From Nageia nagi (Eukaryota; Pinophyta): a stretch of 64,000 bases of DNA. The stretch covers positions 22,754,001 through 22,818,000 of the forward strand of contig JBITNC010000001.1 of NCBI GenBank assembly GCA_050084985.1. The letters are read 5' to 3'. Shown here in pieces: positions 31,701-43,662 of the stretch; the stretch's first letter is position 1, and the number at the start of each line of letters is the position of its first letter. Below the pieces are notes generated by a model. It saw only the letters and a list, made by a program, of their open reading frames with translations. It made no database searches and was not told where the DNA came from. Position numbers and translations under genes: made by a program.

Positions 31701-32559
31701 TACCAAATTTTGACTTTGATATATATATATATATATATATGACCCATTTGGTAAACTCAATACTCTATGTTTTTTATTTTTGTGTTATATTTAAATGGTT
31801 GACATTGGACACACACACACACATAGGCATAATGAACTCTAAAAACTAACTCATTTATAGTAAAACATGCACACATTATGTTATATACAACTAGTAATGA
31901 CCATAAGATGTACACACAAATTGAAATGACACACAACCTAAAGGAACCAAGAATAAGATACCTTGGAGAAAATAGTAAAGGTCATGAGGGTGTATGTGAG
32001 CATAGATATCATGGCACAACACCCAAGATTAGCCTAGAGGCTAAGGCACATTATTTAGAATGATAAAAAGTGGAATCTAAATATCAATCCCAAGAAAACC
32101 ATGGCGATGGTGCCCTAACATAGAGATATTAGGGTATTGGTGCTAGGCATAGAGAGGAGTTTGATCCCCAAATTATGGAAATAGGAAGAAAATATGAATA
32201 CAAAGAAGTAAAATCATTGGACTTGTGAAACACACCAAAAAGGAAAGCAAAAAGACACAAAACACCCTAGCTACTAATATACACTAATTATGATGTCAAA
32301 AAGAGCTCAAGGAATAACTTTATGTACCTAAGGAGTTTTTACCACCCAAATACACTTTACAAAAGTAAGGGACAAAAAGATACACTTTTGTACTAGTCAT
32401 CTCCATGTCGTTGGCACTCTAAAAGCAAGAATGCACACCATTGGCACCACTCCTTTTGATTCCATTCGTGTTCTTATTTGGAGGAGGATGCCTATATGCA
32501 TAAGTCTTAGCCAAAAAAGAATGTAAAGTATGAGAAATAATTACTATATCAATGTACCC
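28752..32559 (-). other. G1 interior without pol
   Basis: 3.8 kb with no RT, integrase or protease motifs and only short ORFs. It contains ~190-bp tandem repeats (29270-29985), an (AT)n run at 31719-31741 and a short (AC)n near 31810. Confidence 0.6.
29270..29985. repeat. ~190-bp tandem repeat, four degenerate units
   Basis: Units begin near 29276, 29466, 29656 and 29848 with CATCCATTAGAGATGATCCA variants and share TTTTAAGTGAGTGAACTC and GATCATGCATTTTTATAT. Lies in the 3' untranslated part of G1, as the repeats of G2 do. Confidence 0.8.
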
Positions 32560-34137
32560 TCAAGAAGATGATAAGGGATTATTGAATATCCCTAGTTGTC
32601 TGTTATTTGGATGTACAATTCCTATATATGTAGTTGGTTTTTGATCCATCTTGATTGCTCTGTAATCAATGAAATCTTGTATAAGGTTATGAATTGTCCT
32701 ACAATCCCAAGTTAGATGACTAGGTACCCTATGATAATTGCAAAATTCCTCATAGTTAAAATTTTTAGGCTTACCATTAGTAAACTTAGGCTCAATAATA
32801 GGAGACAATTTGATCAATTCCTCATCTAATAATAGATTCAGAATATTATGAATAGTATCAACCAAAGGAGTATATTGGTGAGTATGTTTGGATGGAGGAC
32901 TACCTTATTTTTGATGAGTAACATGATTTGCTTCAATCTTGGTTTGATTTTCAATAATAGATTTTCCAAGTGAAGTATGCTCAACATGTTTTATAGCACT
33001 CAATTTTTTAATGCATGGTTCCCTTTTAGTAACAATGTTAATCATATATCCTAAAGATATATCATGATTAGAGATGAAAAATAGCTTATATATAGGAAAG
33101 AGACCATCCACAAAAATATGCTTGAGTTCATGTTCATCCATGGTGATCTTATTAGTACTTTGTTTCTATATCTTTACAAAATCCTTCACTGATTGGTTAA
33201 GGAGCTATTTAATTTTACACAAGTCCTTAAAATAAACATTTTTAGTAATGTTATAACCATAATCATGAAAAAATATATGAATCAAATCCTCATACCTTAA
33301 TCCTTCTTTCAAGTAAAATTTTAGAGCCTCATCCTTCAAACTGTAAGAAAATAAGTTAGCCAACAAATCTTGATCATGCATATATTCAGTAGATTCTTCA
33401 TGAAATTTACAAGAATGCATCCTAGGATCTTGCATACCATCAAACTTAGTAAATTTGACATTCTTTTTCTAAGGGACTATTTTGGCAAGAATTCTAGTAG
33501 TGAGGGGTATTTTTAAACATGAAAGGAAATCATCCTCATTACTCACCATGTTGTTAAACCCTACATTGGTATTTGGGGATGGTGGTGGGAAAGGAGGAGG
33601 TTGTTGTACATTATTTGATGTTTTAAGTGTAATATTTTTAAAAATAGCAAACTCATTAGTATGATTAACCCTTTCCAGCTCAAGTTCATGCAATACACTT
33701 ACCAGGATTTCCAACTATTCATATGGAGGTTATTTATACCAATCAGTATTTTCTTGGATATCCATAATGATACCTAACTTAATCTCATTATCCTTAGGAT
33801 TCCAAGTTAGTTTTAGCTTAAAGGCTTCTCTAATAACTTTAGTAAGTTGTTGCTTAATGAAAGTTTCAATTTCATCATTAGGTAAAATAACTTGACCCTT
33901 ACCTTTCTTCTCTCAATCCAAGTAATGTGGATTAAGGATCAAATTACTATAAGATTCTTCATCCTCATCCTTAGGTTCTGATTGGTCATGATTTTCAAAA
34001 ATATCATCCTCATGCAATGGTTATTCCAACTTAGCATCAAGCTCTTGTTTAGTCTCTACTCCATTAGGATCTACATTGTCAACACCATGGTGACAGTCAA
34101 TCACACCTCCTCCATTGTACATTTCATGCGTAGGTTG
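32560..34137 (-). pseudogene. gag: G1 gag, main part, decayed
   Basis: Minus strand, several frames. In order: a Pro-rich linker (QQPPPFPPPSP) at ~33600; the Retrotrans_gag core at 33435-33205 (DQDLLANLFSYSLKDEALKF, then FHDYGYNITKNVYFKDLCKI); a middle region at 33141-32905; and a CX2H-type knuckle, CNYHRVPSHLTWDCRTIHNL, at 32865-32560. The knuckle has the same layout as that of G2 gag. Stops and frameshifts separate the pieces. No protease follows. The N-terminal part lies at 43343-43066, beyond the C2 insertion. Confidence 0.8.
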
Positions 34138-34609
34138 TGTTAGAATTTGTAATGAAATATTGTGAATATCTAAACTTCTTGTAAGTTCAATTAATCACTT
34201 AAAGGATATGTAGATACCTTAAGGGATTAATTGAATTTTTTATTATGTGTGGACTTTGACCTAACCATGGGGTTAGTTGGTAGGTTAAAGTTAGGTCACA
34301 CATTTATTGTAACCCTAACCTTACCCTTGGGTTAAAGGGAGGTTAGGAAGGTGCTCTCAAGCTATAAATAGAGGGCCTCTCCTCTTGTAACAAATCTAAG
34401 TTTTGGAGTAAGATTACTCTACTAGTTTGTGTAGGAGAGAGCAAGAGAATTGTTGTAAGAGGGGCATACTTGAGAATTGAGATACTAGTTGTGGATGTAC
34501 TCCCAAGGAGGGAGGAACCACATTACACTTGTGTTATCTTATGTGAATGTTGTGTGATTGAGCTTACTAGTCTTGGACCTTGAGGATTAGAGTAGTGCTA
34601 ATTCTCTCA
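34138..34609 (+). repeat. C2 5' LTR
   Basis: TGTTAGAATTTGTAATG...CTCTCA; TATA box CTATAAATAG at 34362-34371. Confidence 0.95.
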
Positions 34610-34611
34610 AT

Positions 34612-34623
34612 TGGTATCAAAGC
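34612..34623 (+). other. C2 primer binding site
   Basis: TGGTATCAAAGC, one base from the plant initiator tRNA-Met site. Confidence 0.8.
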
Positions 34624-37600
34624 TTGGTGTGGAAGCTCTTCTTCTACATCTTGGAGGTTCTTCATTTCTTCATTCCTTTGGTGTGGAAGATCTTCTACAT
34701 TTGGAGGTTCTTCATCCTTCTTCATTCCTCATCTTACACCCCATTGGTGGGGTAAATTTTAAGAGAAGGTATAAATTTCCTCCTCATTTGGTTATCTTAA
34801 TGGATTATTACATTAGATACTAACATATTTTGTGAGATATTGGAGCTTATTTTTTGCAAAATATGATCAAAATTGGCAATGCAAGAATTTTTTTGCTAAC
34901 CTCTTATGTTAGTAGCATTTTTTTTACAAAAATGCTTAATACATGATATACCTTTTAAGAGGATACTATGTGATGCAAATATTTTTTACTAACATTTTGT
35001 TTGTTAGTAGTATTGATCAATAACTCTATTACAAGCATTGCCAAGGTGTAATATTTACACAATACTTTATTTCTTCTCTAAATTATTTTATTTTTGCAAA
35101 AATTTTAATGCAAATAGAGGGAAATAATTTTTAGAGGCAATTTTTTAAATTTTAAAGCAAGTATGGGGATATTATTGTTATTATTGAAAAAAAAAGAGGA
35201 GAAAGGTATTTAACAAAAAAAAGGGAGATTTACCTTCACTTTATTTACATATTTTTCAATTTTTACAAAATTAGTATTAAATTGAAAATATTGTAAACTT
35301 TACAAAATTAAATTAAATTTAAAAATAGAAGGGCCACTGGAGGGCCACGTTGGTTGAGCGGTGGTCTTCCTCCTCCCTGTAGCTGCTCCTGCCAGGTACA
35401 CGAGCTCTTCCTCTTTTTAGCTTAGTGAATCACCTCTCCTCCTCCTCATGATCTCTCCTCTACACTCCTTGGCCTATGTGAAAAATGTGGAAGATTCAGG
35501 AAGGCACGTGAGTTGTTTGACAAGATACATGCTGCAGACTGAGTTTCTTGGACTCCAGTGATCATGCAGTGACTAGTTAGCACACACAGTTTTCTTGGAT
35601 TGCAATGCTCATAGGATATGCATAAATAGATACATTGAAAGGGAGTTTCATGGACTGCAATAATCACGTGCAGCAGGACCCGCATTCTCCCTCACCAGCC
35701 AACACCCCTGCACATTTCTCCTTCACATGCAGCCTGATCGGATATGCACAAAATGGATACGTTAAAAAGGTCTATGACTTGTTTGACAGAATCCCTCACT
35801 CCATGTGCCCCTGCATCTCCCTCACGTGCACCTATAGTCTACCTTCCTTGTAGTCTCCTCCACTTCTCCTTGCCCTCGCATTGCTCAGACTCTGTACCAT
35901 GAGCATGCAGGTCATCTCCAAGGTGCTGCCACTCTGCACCATGAACAAAATGCTCCTGCACTCTCCTCCCTCTCCTCTCTATCACCATCCTCCTGCGCAA
36001 GCCTCCTCTTCCTCCCCTTCTCCTTCCCCAACACCTCCATAGGCTGTCCTCTAAATGCCTTCATGCAAGTCATCCTCCTTCCCACAGTCAAGGTTGATGG
36101 TTGCCAACTCCTTGCAAGTCTTCTTAGTCACTTTAATGCACTTAAATGCATTAAGTTTGTTTAGTTGACTACTTGCATTTTTGCTCTTCCAAAAGCAACG
36201 TATGCTTTTCTTGGTGGAAGAAAAAAAAAGGGGGGGTCATATTTTTTAACTACAAAGCATTTAATTGTTTTTTGACTTAGGAGTATTTTTTTTGAATGCT
36301 TGAGGTAGGAGAAGCATTAAAATGCATGAAGTAGGGGTATGGGTCTCCTCTTTCTCCATTTAATTCTTGGAGACTTGGTAAGTGGTAAATATTTTTAACT
36401 TATTTTAAGTTAAACTTAGCTTATTTTTAAAAAAATGCTTAGAATATTTTAATATTGCATGTTTAATTTACTAAGGTGCACATGTAATTTTTATAATGCT
36501 AAACTCTTAGCATTTTTTTCTCTTTAAGCATAGTAATTTAGTCTAAGTATGCTCTTTTTTTTAAGTAAATAAGGGAATTTTTTTTTACTTAAAATGCATA
36601 CTTATAAGACAAGTCTTAGCATACAAGTTTGTTTTAGGGATAAAACTTTAAGTGAAAAGGGGGAATTGGTATAATTTTTTACTTAAAATTTTATCTAGAT
36701 CTTGCATGCTAGACTTGTGATACATGTCTCTTTATCTTGTAAACCTTATCTAGATCTTGCATGCTAGACTTATGATGCATGTATCTTTATCTTGTTTGAA
36801 GAATAAAATATGCTTAGGACTTAAATTTTTAAGTTAAATAATGCATGATGCATGATTACTTAATTTTTTTTAAGTCATGGAATAATGCATGTTATGAATT
36901 AAATACTAAGTAGGAATTAGTTTTTTTTAATTCATTAAGTGCTTGAATAAATTGAGCAAAATATACAAAATGTAAAAAGTCCTTTAGGGGTTAGTACAAA
37001 ACCCATTGGAATTTTTAAGGTTTTTTCAAGCTCGTGTGGATGATGCAATTTTACTTTACTTTATATTTTTGCACAATTTGCTTATACTTGCAAAAATGCA
37101 AATATTGAAAGTAACCCCTAAAATGAACACATCCGCACGTATTCTTCCACAACATGACTTGTTTGGGGAGCCATAAGGTGAGGATAGGGCAGACTGGATC
37201 CCTTTTAGTTGGAAGACCCGAGTGGTGGTAAGTCCATCTTAATTACCCCTAAGACCTCTGTTGGATCAGACATAACTCTATTAGGTGGATAGGCATGTGT
37301 GTAGTGATACCACATGTCTGCACGTCCATTCAGGGATTATCCTGATAACCTAGGAGGAAAATTGAAAACCTTAATCAAGATAATTAAAATGGCCGATCCA
37401 AGATACGTTGGATCCTTGGAAAATAGTTGGTACTTCTCCTTATGAGAGTATATTACTAACCAAGGTGAACTGGTTGAGGACTGGTAGTACCTGGGCTCCA
37501 CCTTGTGGGCATCCAGGTGAAGGCCTAATTCTATACAAGAAAATAACCCCAACTTTATTCCTCTACAGATCGTGGTTATAAGTTTGCACATGTGGTACAT

Positions 37601-37679
37601 GTTTACTTATGTTTGATTTGTAGAGATGGAAACTTGTAAAAATTTGCATTCTTATTGCATATTTATTTTTGTACAGACT
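34624..37679 (+). other. C2 long leader
   Basis: About 3 kb between primer site and gag. It contains the PPR-like scraps (35465-35800), a CT-rich stretch to about 36160, a duplicated ~48-bp motif near 36690-36790 (ATCTTGCATGCTAGACTT) and otherwise AT-rich sequence. Nothing else coding was recognised. Confidence 0.6.
35465..35800 (+). pseudogene. Captured PPR (pentatricopeptide repeat) gene fragment
   Basis: Three broken plus-strand reading frames match plant PLS-class PPR motifs. 35465-35571: CEKCGRFRKARELFDKIHAA, one in-frame stop, then VSWTPVI. 35642-35668: GVSWTAIIT. 35740-35799: GYAQNGYVKKVYDLFDRIPH. The order (repeat end, VSWT..I, GYAQNGYV, LFDRIP) is that of tandem PPR repeats. Stops and frameshifts show it is not functional. 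Lying inside C2's leader, it is most simply host sequence captured by the element. Confidence 0.7.
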
Positions 37680-40600
37680 GGTTGAAACCTTCATACCCAA
37701 GCACATACTTGATGGTTCCAACTTTGGCATATGGGAACCTCATATGAGAGCTGAGTTATAGGCAAGGAAGCTATGGCAGATAGTAAATGAAGATCTAGTT
37801 TCTCCTACAGATGAGAAGGCCCTTGAAATTTACAACTCAAAGAATGAGTTAGCAACCTCAATGATCTATCATGCCATTTCAGATGACATCCTTCTCATGA
37901 TTTCTTCCTCAACATCAGCAAAAGAAGCTTCGGATAGACTAAAGAAAATTTACCTTGGGTCCAAATTTTCAAGAAGGTTCACCATTCTACAAAAGTTATT
38001 GCAATATATCAAGGTGAAGATGAAAGTACCTCAATCTACTTGAACAAAATCATTGACCTTAGGACACAATTGGTTGGCTGTGGATGCAATTGGATCAATG
38101 ATGAGTTCATGGTCTTCATCATTCTTCAAAGCCTCTCTACAAAGTTCAGTAACTTTGTCACAGTTATGGAGACTAAGCTCAATGATGAAGAAGATGTTAT
38201 CCTCTTAACAACCTTTCTAGACTCCTTCTGAAGCATGAGGAAACTTTGAACAAGAAAATGTTGAACATTTCTCCAAAGGATAATAGCATTGCTCTAGGAG
38301 CAACCAAAACTCCTTTCAACAAGACATTCAAACATTATAAATTCAAAGACAACAAATCCTCATCTACCATCAGGAAGCACGACAACTTCAAGCAAAGGAA
38401 TGACAAAGCTGGATCAAGCAAACCAACATCTACAGAAAAGTTTGATGGAAATTGTAACTTTTGTGGCATTTTTGGGCACAAAGAGTATGATTATCGTAAA
38501 AAGAAATTTGCTCAAAAAGGTAAGGGAAATGCAAATGTGGGAAATTTCAATAATAAAAAGAAGAACAAGCATGCTGCTACTGTTGCCTACTACTCAATGA
38601 CTCAAACTATTTCAAATGATTGGATTGTTGATTCAGGATGCACTAATCACATGTGTTATGAAAAGGATAAGTTTGAAAATTTTCATAAGTACAACAAGGA
38701 TACAGTTGTGATAGGTGATAATACATCCTTGATGTTCAAGGAATAGGGAATGTGAAGATTCATGGAAAGGTGCTTGATAATGTCTTTTATGTGCCTAAGC
38801 TAAGGATGAATCTTATCTCCATAATTCAAATTACAAGGAAAGGATGCACATTTGAGTTTACCTCACACTCCTGGCATGTTAAGAAAGGACTTGCCACTTT
38901 GATGAAAGGATTCAGTAAAAGATGACCTTTATATTGTGGATCAAGTACCTTCAAAGATTTGTCTTGCTACAAATGTCTGTTCAAAAGGTAATCTTTGGCA
39001 TCAATGATTAGGGCACCTTAACCACAAGAGTATTCAAGATATGAAAAATCAAGAACTTGTGGAAGGTTTACCTTATATTTCACCCACAATTGGTCTTTGT
39101 GAAAGGTGCATTCTAGGAAAGATGAATAGGCAAAAGTTTGAAAAAGATAAGGCAACTTGGGCTACTCGTTCTCTTCAGCTTGTGCATTCAGATTTGATGG
39201 GTCCATTTCAGACTAAGTCTCTAGGGGAGCTTCTTATGTTCTGACCTTCATTGATGACTTCAGTAGGATGACATTTGGTTATCTACTTGAGCATAAGGAT
39301 CAAACTTTTGACCGATTTAAAGACTTCAAGGCACTTGTTGAAAATCAAACTAATTTTAAGATCAAAATGCTGAGATTGATAATGGGGGTGAGTATAATAG
39401 CAATGAGTTTAATGACTATTTGTTAAACATGGGATCAAGTGACAATTCATAATCCCTTACACCCCTCAGCAAAATGGAGTTGCTGAAAGAAAGAATCGCA
39501 CCATTATGGAAATGGCAAGATGCATGTTGGGTAACCTTCCTATTTTCTTATGGGAGAGATTCACAGCTATTCACACCCTAAATAGGTGTCCTACTAAAGC
39601 AATTGAAGGAAAAACTCCATATGAAGCATGGAAAAGGAAAGAAACCTAACATCTCACACTTTAGGGTCTTTGGATGTGATGCATTTGCCTTCATTACCTC
39701 AGAGAAAAGAAAGAAGCTAGACAAAATATCAGAAAAATGCATCTTTGTGGGGTATGATAATCACATAGAGGTTACAAGCTCTACTCCTCATCCCATAAAA
39801 TAGTCTTTGTTTCTATGGATGTCAAGTTCAATGAACTTCCTGAGGATACACTTCTCATGCTAGGTGTCTGATTAGATGATTCTATGCCTGCACCTAGCTG
39901 GTTGGATGATTATGTAGGGAAGTCACCACAAGAGCAAAATTCTCTAGCTCAGAGAATTACAAGGAGTATGACCTTGAATAAATCCTTATTTACCAAAATT
40001 GATAATATGAATGAGCCATCAACATTCAAAGAAGCTTCCAAGCAAGAGTGTTGGATGGAAGCTATGAAAGTTGAGTATGAGGCACTCATGAAAAATGAAA
40101 CTTGGGATTTGGTTCCTTATCCCAATGAGAAAAATGTGATTAGAAATAAATGGATATACAAGGTCAAGTACAATTCTGATGGAGAAGTTGAAAAATACAA
40201 AGCAAGGTTAGTGGCCAAAGGATTCGCTCAAAAATATGGTATTGATTATGAGGAAACCTTTGCTCCTGTGGCCAAATGCCTATGTAGGATAATCCTTACT
40301 CTTTCTGCAGCTCAAGCATGGAAATTTTTTCAACTTGATGTCAAGAGTGCATTTCTCAATGGTGACTTGGATGTAGAAATCTACATGAATCAACTAGAAG
40401 ATTTATTCCAGAAGGAAAAGAGTCTCTTGTGTGCAAACTAAAGAAGTCTTTGTATGGACTTAAACAAGCACCTAGAGCATGGTACAAGAAAATTTTAGGA
40501 TTCTTTATAGATATTAGTTTTTTCAAGTGCTTCTCTGACTCAGATCTCTATGTACTCAATCAAGGAAAAATGTGGTCTTAATTCTCCTTTATGTGGATGA

Positions 40601-41553
40601 TCTTCTCATAATAGGCAACAATATTGAAATCATCCAAGAGTGCATATCTAAATTGAAGGCAACATTTGAAATGATTGATCTAGGTCTATTGCATTACTAT
40701 CTTGGAATGCAAGTATACCAACACAAATATTGTACTTATCTTAGTCAATCTAAGTATATATCAGACATCTTGCAAAAGTTTGGAATGAAGGAGTGTAGAT
40801 ATGTTGCAATACTATTTCTCCTAGAATCATTTATCACTGAGCTTAGATTCTCAGTTGGCTAATGCTACAGCTTATAGGCAATTGATCGATAGTCTTCTAT
40901 ATCTGACTATCTCTCATCCTGAAAATTACCTTTGCAGTGAATCTGATGGCACGATTCATGTCAAAAACCATATGTTGAACACCTCAATGCTATGAAGCAA
41001 ATATTGAGGTATGTGGCAGGGACAAAGGATCTTACTCTTAAGTATTCCAAAGTGCCCTCAATTGTTCTCTTAGGGTTCTCAGATTCTGATTATGGGGGAG
41101 ATAGAGATGACAGAAAATCAACCTCTGACATATGTATTTAGCATTGGTTCAGGTGCTATCTCTTGGGCTTCCAAGAAGCAACCTACTGTGACTCTTTCTA
41201 CCATCGAAGCTGAATATCGAGCCATGTCTGTTGCTGCCCAAGAAGCTATTTGGTTGAGGCATCTTTTGAACAAAATAGGGTATAAGCAAAATGGCCCATC
41301 TCTTTTTTCTTCAAATAATCAATCAGCTATCTCTTTGGCTAAGAATCCTGTGTTCCATCAGAGAACCAAACATGTGGAAATCCAACCCATTTTATCAGGG
41401 AGAAGGTTCTAGATGACATCATACACTTGGAGTATTATCCATCTACTGAAAAATTCACTGATTTATTCACCAAGCCCCTTCTTGAAGCTCAGTTCAGCAA
41501 GCGTAGGGATTCTCTCAGGTTGGTGAAGTTGCCCTCAAGGGGGAGTGAAGTTT
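37680..41553 (+). pseudogene. gag-pol: C2 gag-pol polyprotein, multiply frameshifted
   Basis: Copia order is complete. Gag ~37690-38740: LDGSNFGIWEPHMRAEL, UBN2-type body, CCHC-like knuckle CNFCGIFGHKEYDYRKK with its last Cys replaced. Protease DWIVDSGCTNHM at ~38620. GAG-pre-integrase with LWHQ..LGHL and LCERCILGKM at ~38990-39130. Integrase ~39160-39800 (LVHSDLMGPF, then VFGCDAFAFI). RT ~40040-40860 (WIYKVKYNSDGEVEKYKARL, FLNGDL, LLYVDDLLII). RNase H ~41080-41550 (STIEAEYRAMSVAAQEAIWL, FTKPL). Frame changes occur near 38040, 38235, 38745, 39242, 39800, 40410 and 40860, with stops such as TAG at 37758. Confidence 0.9.
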
Positions 41554-42593
41554 GAACTTTTGTTAGTGATGACAACTTCACCTCTAAGAGGCCTTTTTTG
41601 ATTGTACATTCTAGACCTCCATGGTAAGTTTGCTCTACGTGACAAACTTGTTGACAATTGTTATTATAGAGTGTTGATTATTTTATACCTCCATGGTAAG
41701 TTTGCTCTGTGTGATAAACTTGTACATATTTATACCTTCGTGGTAAGTTTGCTCTGCGTGACAAACTTGTTGTACATTTTATACCTCGTGGTGAGTTTGC
41801 TCTTGTGAGAAACTCATTGTACAATTTTTGAGCATATAGTTAATATACCTCCATGGTAAGTTCACTCTGCGTGACAAACTTGTTGTACATTCTATACCTC
41901 CATGGTGAGTTTGCTCTACGTGAGAAACTCATTGTACAATTTTTATGCTCTATACCTCCATGGTGAGTTTGCTCTATGTGAGAAACTCGTTGTACAATTT
42001 TTGAGCATATAATTAATATACCTCCATGGTAAATTCACTCTATGTGATGAACTTGTTGTACATTCTATACCTCTTTGGTGAGTTTGCTCTGCATGAGAAA
42101 CTTCTTGTACAATTTTTATGCTCTATTAATAATCAACACATGTCTTATACAATAGGTGACTATGAGTGATGGCTTGGCATCTCTGTGATGACTTATAGTG
42201 CACCATTAATCAGTTATTTATAATATGGCATTATTTGATTCTCTTATTTGAATATATGATGCATCTAACTGATTTTGTTCATGAGTTGCTTGTAGCATGT
42301 AGGATCTTCTTCAGAAATGCAAGTTACTCACCTTGTGAAAGCAAGCTCATGGAGACTCACATGTCAGCTTAAAGTTGATCGACTACTATGTACAGTGAAA
42401 CCAGTTGTGGTTAATGATTGTATTGTAAACCATTTTGTCAAATGGTAATGTAGTGAGTCTCATACTAGTTCTCAAAAAGATTCTCAAATATGTAAATGTT
42501 CTCATCTCCACTTGTATCTCTATGGAGGAGAACTCTCTCTTACTCTATCTCTTCTTTCTTCTATGCTCTATCCCAATATTGCATTAAGGGGAG
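41554..42593 (+). repeat. C2 3' non-coding region with tandem repeats
   Basis: At 41615-42125 a unit containing ATACCTCCATGGTAAGTTTG and GACAAACTTGTTGTACA recurs about nine times at 50-80 bp intervals. The last ~320 bp (42270-42593) matches the 3' end of element A and ends in the PPT AAGGGGAG. Confidence 0.8.
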
Positions 42594-43065
42594 TGTTATA
42601 ATTTGTAATGAAATATTGTGAATATCTAAACTCCTTGTAAGTTCAATTAATCACTTAAAGGATATGTAGATACCTTAATGGATTAATTGAATTCTTTATT
42701 ATGTGTGGACTTTGACCTAACCATGGGGTTAGTTGGTAGGTTAAAGTTAGGTCACACATTTATTGTAACCCTAACCTTACCCTTGGGTTAAAGGGAGGTT
42801 AGGGAGGTGCTCTCAAGCTATAAATAGAGGGCCTCTCCTCTTGTAACAAATCTAAGTTTTGGAGTAAGATTACTCTACTAGTTTGTGTAGGAGAGAGCAA
42901 GAGAATTGTTGTAAGAGGGGCATACTTGAGAATTGAGATACTAGTTGTGGATGTACTCCCAAGGAGGGAGGAACCACATTACACTTGTGTTATCTTGTGT
43001 GAATGTTGTGTGATTGAGCTTCCTAGTCTTGGACCTTGAGGATTAGAGTAGTGCTAATTCTCTCA
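42594..43065 (+). repeat. C2 3' LTR
   Basis: 472 bp direct copy of the 5' LTR, ending CTCTCA before TSD GGTTG. Confidence 0.95.
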
Positions 43066-43070
43066 GGTTG

Positions 43071-43650
43071 GAGATGTTTCGATCATTGCTCATAATAGAA
43101 TAATTTATCTTCAAATTCTCCATTTTCCAACTATTACACCATATTAGAAGCATTATTATGAACAAACAATTGTAGCCTTTCTTTATCAGATAACACTTGT
43201 TGAATGGATTGAGCATTATAAAAAATCCTATCAAGATCGAGGAGTTCATCATCATCGAAAAGTTTTAGATGAGGAGCCAAATTATCCAAGTTTCTAGGAT
43301 CAAAAATAGCATAGCGATTAGAAGTCCCTTCAATAATAAACATTCATTTAATGAAATCTAAAGTTTAGAATCCCATATGGTCCTAGGAGGAGGGATTTGA
43401 ATAAAAAAGTTAGGATTAATTAGAAGAATTCTCCTAACCTCTAAAAATTGTACTTTGGATTTGGATACTATAGGGTTATCTAGGTGTAGATCCATGTTTG
43501 GAATATAAGAAGAACAAGCCCTAGTTTTATCTTGCTTTTTGGCTATTATTTGGAGACTTCTTCTATGGAGATAAAAAGTGGTCAAAATGGATTCATGAAT
43601 TTACAAATGGGTTTTTTCATAGATGAAGACCTAGGTGTGTAAGAATGTTG
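43071..43650 (-). pseudogene. G1 gag N-terminal part and leader
   Basis: Minus strand, between the G1 primer site and the C2 insertion. 43343-43134 is open for 69 codons (FDPRNLDNLAPHLKLFDDDE...), the acidic N-terminal stretch expected before the Pro-rich linker of Ty3-type gag. 43585-43358 is another short frame without motifs. Confidence 0.55.
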
Positions 43651-43660
43651 GGTTCACCAA
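43651..43660 (-). other. G1 primer binding site (tRNA-Trp-like)
   Basis: Minus strand TGGTGAACCC, two bases from the LTR. It matches the G2/tRNA-Trp site for ten bases and then diverges. Confidence 0.6.
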
Positions 43661-43662
43661 AT

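Larger units (their letters stand above)
34138..43065 (+). mobile_element. C2: Ty1/copia element with full but broken gag-pol
   Basis: LTRs of 472 bp (34138-34609 and 42594-43065) differ at seven positions by eye (about 98.5% identity). TSD GGTTG is at 34133-34137 and 43066-43070. Primer site TGGTATCAAAGC starts at 34612; PPT AAGGGGAG precedes the second LTR. It has an unusually long 3-kb leader (holding PPR gene scraps), gag-pol in the copia order and ~1 kb of 3' non-coding tandem repeats. The coding region is frameshifted many times despite the young LTRs. Confidence 0.95.

Noticed and set aside
28752-32559. A decayed pol in G1
   Set aside because: No catalytic motif in any frame; the region is repeats and AT-rich DNA.
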